Under the pieces are notes generated by a model. That model did no database searches. It was given only the letters and a program-made list of their open reading frames with translations, and had not been told where the DNA came from. Below are positions 18,107 through 26,057 of a DNA stretch of 64,000 nucleotides, piece after piece. Both the position numbers and the translations under genes were made by a program. Where the stretch lies: assembly GCF_003151255.1 (NCBI RefSeq), contig NZ_CP029481.1, forward strand, positions 2,604,001 through 2,668,000, in the 5' to 3' direction. The DNA comes from Microvirga sp. 17 mud 1-3 (GTDB lineage Bacteria > Pseudomonadota > Alphaproteobacteria > Rhizobiales > Beijerinckiaceae). Each line of letters opens with the position of its first letter. Position 1 is the first letter of the stretch.

Positions 18107-19008
18107 GGCCGGGTCTCCAGGCGGCGAGCCTCTACGTCGCGATAGACCACGATCGGCACCACGAGAATGATGAGGAGCAGGATGGCGACCGCGGAGGCGA
18201 GCGGCCAGTCCCGGTTCGAGAAGAACTCGCTCCAGAGTTGCCTGCCGATCATCAGGGTCTCCGACCCGCCCAGGAGATCGGGGATCACGAACTCGCCGAC
18301 CGCCGGAATGAAGCACAGGAGCGAGCCCGCGATCACGCCTGGCATGGCGAGCGGCACCGTGATGGTCCAGAAGGCGCGCCAGGGCGGGCAGCCGAGGTCG
18401 AGCGCGGCCTCGATGAGCGTGTCGTCCATCTTTTCCAGGATGGCGTAGAGCGGCAGCACCATGAAGGGCAGATAGGCATAGACGATGCCGATGAAGACCG
18501 CCGTCTCCGTATTGAGGATCGTCAGCGGCTCGGCGATCAGCCCGATCCCCATCAGGGCCTGGTTGAGCAGCCCCTCGGGCTTCAGGATGGCGATCCAGGC
18601 ATAGATGCGGATCAGGAAGCTCGTCCAGAACGGCAGGATCACCAGCGCCACCAGGAGCGACCGATGACGCTCCGGCGCCCTCGCCATGGCATACGCGATG
18701 GGAAAGCCGACCAGGAGCAGGAGCACCGTTGAAATCGCCGCGATCCGCACGGACGACAGGGTCGCCCTCAGATAGAGATCGTCGCTCGTCAGCACCTCGA
18801 AATTCTCGAGATCGAGCTGACCGAAAAAGCCGATCAGGTCGCTCCAGTCGAAGACGGGCTTGTAGGGCGGCTGCGCCACTGCCGGATCGGACAGGCTGAT
18901 CTTGAGGACGATCAGGAAGGGCAAGAGAAAGAACAGGCCGAGCCACAGATACGGCACGGCCGGCACCAGCGACGAGGCCAGTTTCTTCGGAAGGGATCGC
19001 GCCATCAT
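18103..19008 (-). CDS. potH: Spermidine/putrescine-type ABC transporter permease (PotH/PotB)
   Basis: The 301-residue permease has the long N-terminal helix YLWLGLFFLLPFLIVLKISL, a periplasmic loop mentioning PPYKPVFDWSDL, and the EAA motif LIEAALDLGCPPWRAFWTIT. PVFDW-type loops are characteristic of PotH-like proteins. It starts 2 nt after the ATPase stop; MM gives two possible ATGs one codon apart. Together with PotI it forms the membrane channel of a polyamine importer. Confidence 0.92.
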   Translation of the reverse strand: MMARSLPKKLASSLVPAVPYLWLGLFFLLPFLIVLKISLSDPAVAQPPYKPVFDWSDLIGFFGQLDLENFEVLTSDDLYLRATLSSVRIAAISTVLLLLVGFPIAYAMARAPERHRSLLVALVILPFWTSFLIRIYAWIAILKPEGLLNQALMGIGLIAEPLTILNTETAVFIGIVYAYLPFMVLPLYAILEKMDDTLIEAALDLGCPPWRAFWTITVPLAMPGVIAGSLLCFIPAVGEFVIPDLLGGSETLMIGRQLWSEFFSNRDWPLASAVAILLLIILVVPIVVYRDVEARRLETRP

Positions 19009-19010
19009 GG

Positions 19011-20210
19011 CTAGTCCGCCAGAATCACGGCCGCGTCCGGCGCAAAGGTCACATGGACCCGATCGTCCCAGTCGATGGGATTTTCCACGTAGCGGGAGCG
19101 GTTGGCCCGCGTCACGCGGATGATGGCGCCGGAATCGAGCATGACCCGGTAGACAGTCCAGTCGCCCAGATAGCCGATGTCCCAAACCTCACCGCTGAGC
19201 ACGTTCTGAGCGCCGGACTCGGGCGCCTCCCGTTGGATCGACATCTTCTCGGGCCGGACGGCAATCGCCACCGCCTGGTCCCGGTGCAGCACCTCGTCCG
19301 GATCGTCGATGGTCAGCGGCTCCCCGGTCGCGGCGGAGCGGACCTGCCACAGGCCCTGCTCCTGGCCGAGCACATGACCTTCCAGGATGTTCACGTCTCC
19401 GACGAACTCGGCGATGAAGCGGTTCTTGGGTTGCTCGTAGATCTCGCCGGGCGTCGCCACCTGGGCGATCCGGCCATGGTCCATGACGGCGATCCGGTGG
19501 GCCATGGTCATGGCCTCTTCCTGATCGTGGGTCACGACGATGAATGTCATGCCGAGCTCATGCTGGATGTCCATGAGCTCGAACTGGGTCTCCTCCCGGA
19601 GCTTCTTGTCGAGGGCGCCCAGCGGCTCGTCGAGCAGGAGCACCTTCGGGCGCTTGGCGAGTGCCCTGGCCAGGGCGACGCGCTGGCGCTGTCCGCCCGA
19701 GAGTTGCGACGGAGAGCGCTTGGCGAGCTTCTCGAGCTGCACAAGACGGAGCATCTCGCCGACCCGGGCGGCGATCTCCCCTTTGGGCAGGCCATCCTGC
19801 TTCAAGCCGAACGCGATGTTCTTCTCAACGCTCATATGCGGAAAGAGCGCATAGGACTGGAACATCATGTTCACGGGCCGCCGATAGGGCGGCACGCCCG
19901 AGAGCCCTTCTCCCGCCAGGGTGATGCGGCCCTCGCTCGGCTCCTCGAAGCCCGCGATCATGCGCATGAGCGTGGTCTTACCGCAGCCTGAAGGTCCAAG
20001 CAGGCAGAAGAACTCGCTCTCAAAAATATCCAGGGACAGATGATCGACGGCGACGGCCTCGCCGAATCTCTTTGTGACGTTCTCGACCCGGATAAGCGGC
20101 TTGGCGTTCGGGTCCGACCAGGGAGCGAAGGCGCGGCGCACGGCGCCGACAGAAGCGGACTTGGACGGAGGGGGCTTGGGAGGAGGAGGCAATTTCGTCG
20201 GGAACCCCAT
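19011..20210 (-). CDS. potA: Spermidine/putrescine-type ABC transporter ATP-binding protein
   Basis: The 399-residue ATPase has Walker A GPSGCGKTT at 72-80, the signature LSGGQRQRVALARAL, Walker B VLLLDEPLGALD, and a C-terminal TOBE regulatory domain (AVAIRPEKMSI and RVMLDSGAIIRV). An extra proline- and serine-rich N-terminus of about 35 residues precedes the core and is unusual in length. It energises uptake through PotH and PotI. No periplasmic binding protein (PotF/PotD) is encoded on either side, so that component must lie elsewhere or be shared. Confidence 0.93.
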   Translation of the reverse strand: MGFPTKLPPPPKPPPSKSASVGAVRRAFAPWSDPNAKPLIRVENVTKRFGEAVAVDHLSLDIFESEFFCLLGPSGCGKTTLMRMIAGFEEPSEGRITLAGEGLSGVPPYRRPVNMMFQSYALFPHMSVEKNIAFGLKQDGLPKGEIAARVGEMLRLVQLEKLAKRSPSQLSGGQRQRVALARALAKRPKVLLLDEPLGALDKKLREETQFELMDIQHELGMTFIVVTHDQEEAMTMAHRIAVMDHGRIAQVATPGEIYEQPKNRFIAEFVGDVNILEGHVLGQEQGLWQVRSAATGEPLTIDDPDEVLHRDQAVAIAVRPEKMSIQREAPESGAQNVLSGEVWDIGYLGDWTVYRVMLDSGAIIRVTRANRSRYVENPIDWDDRVHVTFAPDAAVILAD

Positions 20211-20352
20211 AGAGGCTGATGGAAAACGACGCGCAAACTATGCTGTCCGGGCCCAGAGAACAACAGGGTAAACGCTTCGTTTCCCCTGTTGCCTGAACAA
20301 GCCGCCTGCGGGGCCGGAACCTCTCCCGGCCGCAGCCTTCCCGAAGGCCGAT

Positions 20353-21963
20353 TTAATGCCCCCCGCCACCCCCGGCCGGGGCTGCCCGCGGCTTCCTGAT
20401 GAAGGGCAGCGCGCAGAGAAGTGCCACGAACAGGAAGGTGAGCAGGTAGAACACGTCCGCGAAGGACATGACCGTCGCCTGCAGCCTGACCATGCGCGAC
20501 AGGCTCTTGAGCGCCGCCGCGCCGGCATCCGGGCCGAGGCTATGGTAGGCCCGGGTCATGGCGTCCAGGGTCTCGACGGCAGTCGTATTCGCCCAGTTGA
20601 CGCTGTCGTGCAGGCGCTGGAGGTGCAGGTCGAGCCGGTTGTTGAGGATCGTGTTGATCAGCGCGAGACCGACCGCGCCCCCAAGATTTCGGGTCAGGTT
20701 GTAGAGGCCCGAGGCGTTCTTGATCCGCTCGGGCGGCAGGGTCCCGAGGGCGATGTTGTTGATCGGCACCATACAGATCATCAACCCGACGCCGCGCAGG
20801 ACCTGAGGCAGGAACAGCTCCCAGAAATCCCAATCCTTGGTCAGGCCCGTGATGAGCCATGTGCCGAGGGCGAAGGACGCGAAGCCAATGCCCATCATGA
20901 TCCGCGGATCGAGGCTCCGCGACAGCCGCCCCGCGATGGGCGCCGTCAGGAACATGCAGGCGCCGGAGACGAACATGGTCTCGCCGATCTGCAGGGCCGA
21001 ATAGCCCCTCACCTGGGCGAGATAGAGCGGGTAGAGATAGGTCAGGCCATAGAGCCCGATGCCCATGACGAAGCTGAATGAGGAGCCGGCCAGGAAGTTG
21101 CCGTCCTTGAAGGCGCGCAGATCCACGATCGGCTGCTTCGCCGTGAACGCCCGGTAGAAGAATCCGATGGCGCCGACCGCGCAGATCACCGCGAGGATCG
21201 CCACCGCCTCATCCTGGAACCAGTCGTTGGTCGGGCCTTCTTCCAGCACGTATTCGAGAGACCCCAGAAAGGCCGCCATGAATGCGAGGCCGGACCAGTC
21301 GAAGGATTTGAGCAGGTCGAGATCCGGCTCGTCGAAATCCACCAGAAGATAGGTCGAGATCGTCACGAAGATGCCGGGCACGATGTTCACGAGGAACAGC
21401 CAGTGCCAGGAGAACAGCTCCGTGAGATAGCCGCCGATGGTCGGCCCCACCGTCGGCGCGAGCGTCGCCACGAGACCGATGAGCGGCGAGATTACGGGCC
21501 GCTTCTCGGGCGGGAAGACCGTATAGGCCGAGGCGAACACGGTGGGGATCATGCCGCCGCCGATGAAGCCCTGGAGCGCGCGCCAGACGATCATCTCGTT
21601 GATCGACGTCGAGGTGGCGCACATGAGGCTCATGAGGGTGAACCCGCTCGCCGAGATCACGAACATCCAGCGGGTGGAGAGCACGCGCGACAGGGTGCCG
21701 GACAGCGGGATCATGATGACCTCCGCGATCAGGTAGCTCGTCTGAACCCAGGAAATCTCGTCCGTGGAGGCCGACAGGCCCGCCTGGATCTCGGACAGGG
21801 ACGCGGAGACGATCTGAATGTCCAGGATCGCCATGAACATGCCGAAGACCATGCAGAAGAACGCAAAGGTCCGGCGTCGGTCGAGCGCAGCCGGCTTCGC
21901 CGGGGCTGCGGGCCCGGAGGGCGAAGGAATCGAAGCCGGCGACCTGGCGGCAGTGGCGGCCAT
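20353..21963 (-). CDS. DHA2-family MFS multidrug efflux transporter (EmrB-like)
   Basis: The 536-residue product has about 14 membrane helices and DHA2/EmrB signatures: FGMFMAILDIQIVSASLSEI in helix 1, TSYLIAEVIMIPLSGTLSR, and motif C region ALQGFIGGGMIPTVFASAYT. It should sit in the inner membrane and use proton motive force to export hydrophobic compounds. The gene starts 34 nt after the stop of the upstream HlyD-family gene, so the two form an EmrAB-type pair. Substrates cannot be predicted. Confidence 0.93.
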   Translation of the reverse strand: MAATAARSPASIPSPSGPAAPAKPAALDRRRTFAFFCMVFGMFMAILDIQIVSASLSEIQAGLSASTDEISWVQTSYLIAEVIMIPLSGTLSRVLSTRWMFVISASGFTLMSLMCATSTSINEMIVWRALQGFIGGGMIPTVFASAYTVFPPEKRPVISPLIGLVATLAPTVGPTIGGYLTELFSWHWLFLVNIVPGIFVTISTYLLVDFDEPDLDLLKSFDWSGLAFMAAFLGSLEYVLEEGPTNDWFQDEAVAILAVICAVGAIGFFYRAFTAKQPIVDLRAFKDGNFLAGSSFSFVMGIGLYGLTYLYPLYLAQVRGYSALQIGETMFVSGACMFLTAPIAGRLSRSLDPRIMMGIGFASFALGTWLITGLTKDWDFWELFLPQVLRGVGLMICMVPINNIALGTLPPERIKNASGLYNLTRNLGGAVGLALINTILNNRLDLHLQRLHDSVNWANTTAVETLDAMTRAYHSLGPDAGAAALKSLSRMVRLQATVMSFADVFYLLTFLFVALLCALPFIRKPRAAPAGGGGGH

Positions 21964-21997
21964 GGTGGGTCCTGACAGGTTGTCCTGGTGGTAGCGG

Positions 21998-23197
21998 TCA
22001 GTGCTGGGCAGTCTTGACCGCCTGAGCAGGCTCGCGGACGTCCACGCTCACGACGACCGAGAGACCGGGGCGCAGCATGCCCTTCCGGGCCGCATCCTCG
22101 GAGACCGCGATCCGCACGGGCACGCGCTGGACGATCTTGGTGAAGTTGCCCGTTGCATTCTCGGGCGGCAGCAGGCTGAACACCGCGCCGGAAGCCGGCG
22201 AGACGCTCTCGACGGTGCCGGGAATATCGGCGTTCGGGAACGCATCCACCTCAAGGTGCACCTTCTGGCCGGGCTTCAGCTCGGCAAGCTGGGTTTCCTT
22301 GAAGTTGGCGTCCACATGCACGCTGTCGAGCGGCACGATGGCCGCGAGCCGCGCGCCGGGCTGGAGATAGGTGCCGACCTCGACGGCCTTGTTGCCGACG
22401 ACCCCGTCGACCGGGGCGCGGATCTCCGTAAACGAAAGATCCCGCTCGGCCTTCTCGACCGCGGTCTGCTGCTCGGCCGCGACGCGTTGCGCCTCGATCT
22501 GCTGGGCGTCGAGGACGTCCACATTGGCCTGGGCCAGGGTCAGCGCGGCCTGGGCACTCTTTACGTTGGCCTCGGCGCGGTCGCGCTCGGCCTTGGCGTT
22601 CTCGAAGGTGGCCTTGCTGGCGTAGTTGGACTGGGCGAGCTGCTGCTGGCGGGCGAAGTCCCCGGCGGCACGCTCGGCATCCGCCTTGGCAGCTGCGACC
22701 TGCGCATCGGCCTGCGCCACGGAGGCCTTGGCAGCCTCGATCTGCCGCCCGATGCGCGCGACGGCGCTCTGCTGGGTCGCGAGCTTGTCCTTGGCGGATT
22801 GCAAGGCCAGGCGGTAATCCCCGTCGTCGATCTTGGCGATAAGGTCGCCGGCCTTCACGCTCTGGTTATTGGACACGGCCACGGAGGCCACATAGCCCGA
22901 GACCTTGGCGGACAGGATCGTGATGTCGGCCTGCACATAGGCATCGTCCGTCGACACCGTGAAGCGGCCGACCGTCCACCAATGATAGCCCTCATAGCCG
23001 CCGAAGCCGAGACCCGCGAGGAGAACCGCCGGGAGAACAACTTTCTTGCCGAAGCCGGCCTTGGCCTTTCCTTTCGGAGCAGGACCGGCCTTGGGAGCAG
23101 CCGCCTCTTCGGGCACGGCCACGGGCTCCGGGGCCTTGTCGGCCTGCGGAGCGGGACCTTCGCCTTTGGAGCGGGCGTCTTCGTCGCGATATGCCAT
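21998..23197 (-). CDS. HlyD/EmrA-family membrane fusion protein
   Basis: The 399-residue periplasmic adaptor has a cytoplasmic Pro/Ala/Lys-rich head of about 70 residues and one membrane helix (VVLPAVLLAGLGFGGYEGYH). A biotinyl-lipoyl-like half follows (VSNNQSVKAGDLIAKIDDG), then a long alanine- and glutamine-rich coiled coil (about residues 150-260) and the second lipoyl half (IRAPVDGVVGNKAVEVG). It links the MFS pump to an outer-membrane channel, which is not encoded here. I chose MAYRDED as the start; 19 further codons are open upstream. The divergent tetR and shared operator indicate repression by that regulator. Confidence 0.92.
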   Translation of the reverse strand: MAYRDEDARSKGEGPAPQADKAPEPVAVPEEAAAPKAGPAPKGKAKAGFGKKVVLPAVLLAGLGFGGYEGYHWWTVGRFTVSTDDAYVQADITILSAKVSGYVASVAVSNNQSVKAGDLIAKIDDGDYRLALQSAKDKLATQQSAVARIGRQIEAAKASVAQADAQVAAAKADAERAAGDFARQQQLAQSNYASKATFENAKAERDRAEANVKSAQAALTLAQANVDVLDAQQIEAQRVAAEQQTAVEKAERDLSFTEIRAPVDGVVGNKAVEVGTYLQPGARLAAIVPLDSVHVDANFKETQLAELKPGQKVHLEVDAFPNADIPGTVESVSPASGAVFSLLPPENATGNFTKIVQRVPVRIAVSEDAARKGMLRPGLSVVVSVDVREPAQAVKTAQH

Positions 23198-23287
23198 GTC
23201 GTGCCAAACCTTCGTGTGCAGGATGCGCGAGCCTGGAGCCGCGGCGGAACGCACACTGGAAATCTATCAAGGTTGCTCTTATATCGT

Positions 23288-23308
23288 TTGACTGAACGGT
23301 TCGGTCAA
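23288..23308. promoter_or_regulatory. TetR-type operator between efflux operon and tetR
   Basis: Arms TTGACTGAAC and GTTCGGTCAA surround a central G and differ from perfect symmetry at one position. The site lies 35 nt before the tetR start and 91 nt before the adaptor start, where it could block both divergent promoters. Confidence 0.75.
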
Positions 23309-23342
23309 TGGCAAAACCGACATCAGAGGTGATAAAACGCAC

Positions 23343-24011
23343 ATGAGCAGTTCCATTGTTGCGCCGGAGCGCCCCGTCGCAGACGAGGGTGTCGACAGCG
23401 CGAAGCGTCGTCAGATCCTGGAAGGGGCGCAGCAGGTCTTCCTTGCGGAAGGCTTCGACGGCGCAAGCATGGGGGAGATCGCCAAGGCGGCCGGAGTTTC
23501 CAAAGGAACCCTCTATGTGTATTTCGCCAGCAAGGAGGCGCTTTTCGCCGCCCTGACCATCGAGAAGAAGCAGAGCCTGGCCGAGGTCCTGTTTCAGATT
23601 GATGCGGACAACCCTGACGTCAGGTCGGTCCTCGCCAGCCTCGGAAGCAGCTTCCTGAGCCATATCGGCGATCCCGAGCACATCTCATCGGTCCGCATGG
23701 TCATCGGCGCCGCAAACAAGCTTCCCGAGCTCGGCCGCATGTTCTACGAGGCCGGCCCCTGCCGAGGCATCGAGCGGCTGAAGGCCTACCTGGACCGCCA
23801 GGTCGCAGCGAAGCGCCTCGCCATCGAGGATACGAGCGTCGCGGCCCAGCATTTTCTTGACCTCTGCCAGTCGGGTGTCATGCGCCGCCTGCTTTTTGCC
23901 GTCGGGTCCCGGCCCGACGAACAGGAAATCCGGAAGAACGTCGAGAATGCCCTGCGGGTCTTCTTCGCCGCCTATGGGCCGAAGGCAGCGGACCAGAAGG
24001 AGCGCGGCTGA
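23343..24011 (+). CDS. TetR/AcrR-family transcriptional regulator of the adjacent efflux pair
   Basis: The 222-residue product has the TetR N-terminal helix-turn-helix: ILEGAQQVFLAEGFDGASMG, then EIAKAAGVSKGTLYVYFASK. A variable ligand-binding C-terminal domain of the AcrR type follows. It is transcribed away from the HlyD-MFS genes, with a near-perfect 21-bp palindrome in between. Family precedent suggests it represses the pump genes and itself until a pump substrate binds. The ligand is unknown. Confidence 0.92.
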   Translation: MSSSIVAPERPVADEGVDSAKRRQILEGAQQVFLAEGFDGASMGEIAKAAGVSKGTLYVYFASKEALFAALTIEKKQSLAEVLFQIDADNPDVRSVLASLGSSFLSHIGDPEHISSVRMVIGAANKLPELGRMFYEAGPCRGIERLKAYLDRQVAAKRLAIEDTSVAAQHFLDLCQSGVMRRLLFAVGSRPDEQEIRKNVENALRVFFAAYGPKAADQKERG

Positions 24012-24081
24012 GCGCCCTGCCCGCTGCGCAGTCTCCCCCTTAGGTAAAACTAATGGTCTGAAGGAAGGGATGAAGCGCTTC

Positions 24082-24768
24082 CTACGCGTCGTCGCGCAAA
24101 GCTTCCGCCACCCGCGCCCGAAGCACGTCCGGCTGGCGCAGGATCAGGGCGCCCCGGGTCCGCTCGATGAGTCCCTCCTGGGACATCAGGGTGAATTCCC
24201 GCGTTACCTGCTCGCGGCGGCACCCGATTCGGGCCGCCATGATGTGGTGGAAGGGCGGCGGCGTGATCACCCGCTCGCCGTTCCGATCGGTCCGGGGAAC
24301 CGACAGGCGCAGGAGTTCGGAATAGAGCCGGTGCCGCAGGTCGAGGACGGTCTGCTCCACAAAGCGGGCATTCAGCTCGCGGATCCGGGACGCCATGAGA
24401 CAGAACAACCGCTCCGACACCTTGGTGTGCGCAAAGATCAGCTCCCGGAACACGGCCGCGGGCATGACGCAGGCTTCGCCTTTGGTCAGGGCCGTGACAT
24501 TCGCCGAGCGCTTGATACCGTCCAGGGCGGCCAGCTCCCCGAACAGCTCCCCGGCCTTCATTTCGTCGAGGATGACTTCCTTGCCCGAGGCCGTCCGCAT
24601 GAGGACCCTCACCTCCCCTGAGAGGAGGAAATAGACGTCCGTGGACAGGTCGTCGAAATCGACCAGGATCTCCTCCGGATCAAATCGGCGCCAGTTCGCC
24701 CGCGCCTCGTAAGGCGTGAGATCGAGCCCGAGATCCTTGAAGAGCTGAACGCCAGAAAGCCGCGCCAT
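24082..24768 (-). CDS. Crp/Fnr-family transcriptional regulator
   Basis: The 228-residue product has an N-terminal cyclic-nucleotide-binding-like domain (VDFDDLSTDVYFLLSGEVRV and AGELFGELAALDG) and a C-terminal winged helix with the recognition-helix region IGCRREQVTREFTLMSQEG. The N-terminal cysteine cluster of Fnr is absent, so it should not be an oxygen-sensing Fe-S protein. The ARLSG start at 24768 follows GAGGGG. Whether it binds cAMP or another nucleotide is unknown. Its 3' end faces tetR across a short convergent gap. Confidence 0.9.
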   Translation of the reverse strand: MARLSGVQLFKDLGLDLTPYEARANWRRFDPEEILVDFDDLSTDVYFLLSGEVRVLMRTASGKEVILDEMKAGELFGELAALDGIKRSANVTALTKGEACVMPAAVFRELIFAHTKVSERLFCLMASRIRELNARFVEQTVLDLRHRLYSELLRLSVPRTDRNGERVITPPPFHHIMAARIGCRREQVTREFTLMSQEGLIERTRGALILRQPDVLRARVAEALRDDA

Positions 24769-24848
24769 GTTCGCCCCCTCATCGACGGTCCCGCCTTCAT
24801 AGCAGCAAGTCAAGGCCAAGCTAGGGGCAAATGTTGTTACGTCAAATG

Positions 24849-24878
24849 AAAAGAGCCAGGTCCGCACGGACCTGGCTC
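24849..24878 (-). terminator. Intrinsic terminator of the amino-sugar operon
   Basis: A perfect 11-bp stem (GAGCCAGGTCC and GGACCTGGCTC, loop of 4) lies 25 nt past the aminotransferase stop. On the minus strand it is followed by TTTTCATTT. Confidence 0.8.
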
Positions 24879-24902
24879 CTTCCTAGGGACTATCCCGAAT
24901 TC

Positions 24903-26057
24903 TTATTCTGCGGCGTTTTTGTGTTGGTTTGCGAGGGCGGTTTTGACGGCTGCGATAATGCGGTCCTGCACGGCCGGCGTCAGATAGGGGTGCATCGGCA
25001 GGCTCACCACCTCCTGCGCCAGGCGCTCCGACACCGGCAGACCGTTGCCCGCCACAGGATAGCCCTTGTACGCCGTCTGCTGGTGCAGCGGCTTCGGGTA
25101 ATACACCGCCGTCGGAACCCCGGCCGCCTTCAGGTCCGCCTGGAACCGCTCGCGGTCAAAGCGGCCCATCCGCAGCGTGTACTGCGCCCACACCGAGGTG
25201 TACCCTTCCGGCACCTCCGGCACGATCGCCACGTCGCGCAGATGCTCGTTGTAGTACTGCGCCACTCGGTTGCGTGCCTCGATCTCGCTCGGGAAGATCT
25301 TCAGCTTCTCGATCAGCACCGCCGCCTGCATCGTATCGAGGCGGCCGTTCACGCCGATGCGCACGTTGTCGTACTTCTCCGTCCCCTGCCCGTGCACCCG
25401 GATCGAGCGCAGAACCGTGGCCAGCTCGTCGTCGTTGGTGAAGATCGCGCCACCGTCGCCGTAGCAGCCCAAGGGCTTCGCCGGGAAGAAGCTCGTGGTC
25501 GTCGCATCGCCGATCACGCCGACCTTGCGGCCCTTGTAGGAGGCGCCGAAGCTCTGCGCCGCGTCGCACATCAGCCACAGGCCCTCACGGGCGCAGAACG
25601 CCTCGATCGGCGCATAATCGGCCGGCAGGCCGAACAGGTCCACCGGCACCACCCCGACCGGGTTGAGCTTGAGCGACCGGGCCGTCTTCAGCCCCGCCTC
25701 CAGGCTCGCCATGTCCAGGTTGAAGGTGTCCTCGTGCACGTCCACGAAGATCGGCGTCGCGCCGACCCAGGCCACCACCTCGGCCGTCGCCGCAAAGGTA
25801 AAGCTCGGGCACAGAATGGCATCGCCCGCCTTCACGCCCTTGGCCATCAGCACCATCGCCAGCGCATCGGTGCCGTTGGCGCACGAGATCGAATGCTTGG
25901 CGCCGCAGAACGCCGACAGATCCGCCTCCAGCGTCGCCACCTCCGGGCCCATGATGTAGCCGCCGTGGTTGACCACGCGCAGGATGGCCTCGTCCATGGC
26001 GGCGCCGATCCGCGCACGCTGGGCCAACAGGTCAATGAACGCAATCGGGTCCGACAT
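24903..26057 (-). CDS. wbpE: DegT/DnrJ/EryC1/StrS aminotransferase (WbpE-like)
   Basis: The 384-residue PLP enzyme has DegT-family hallmarks: the substrate-loop segment GTDALAMVLMAKGVKAGDA, DAAQSFGASYKGRKVG with the PLP-contacting Asp, and the Schiff-base lysine K194 in FFPAKPLGCYGDGG. In this context it most likely aminates UDP-2-acetamido-3-keto-glucuronate at C3, as WbpE does in Pseudomonas aeruginosa. The start overlaps the stop of the upstream fusion gene by one base (TGATG). It is the last gene of the operon and is followed by a strong terminator. Confidence 0.88.
   Translation of the reverse strand: MSDPIAFIDLLAQRARIGAAMDEAILRVVNHGGYIMGPEVATLEADLSAFCGAKHSISCANGTDALAMVLMAKGVKAGDAILCPSFTFAATAEVVAWVGATPIFVDVHEDTFNLDMASLEAGLKTARSLKLNPVGVVPVDLFGLPADYAPIEAFCAREGLWLMCDAAQSFGASYKGRKVGVIGDATTTSFFPAKPLGCYGDGGAIFTNDDELATVLRSIRVHGQGTEKYDNVRIGVNGRLDTMQAAVLIEKLKIFPSEIEARNRVAQYYNEHLRDVAIVPEVPEGYTSVWAQYTLRMGRFDRERFQADLKAAGVPTAVYYPKPLHQQTAYKGYPVAGNGLPVSERLAQEVVSLPMHPYLTPAVQDRIIAAVKTALANQHKNAAE

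Noticed and set aside
18107..18946. Upstream extension of the potI reading frame over potH
   Set aside because: The added sequence is potH in another phase; the ATG at 18106 overlaps the potH stop in a standard coupled arrangement.
24082..24768. Crp/Fnr-type regulator considered as an oxygen-sensing Fnr
   Set aside because: The N-terminal cysteine cluster needed for the 4Fe-4S centre is absent.
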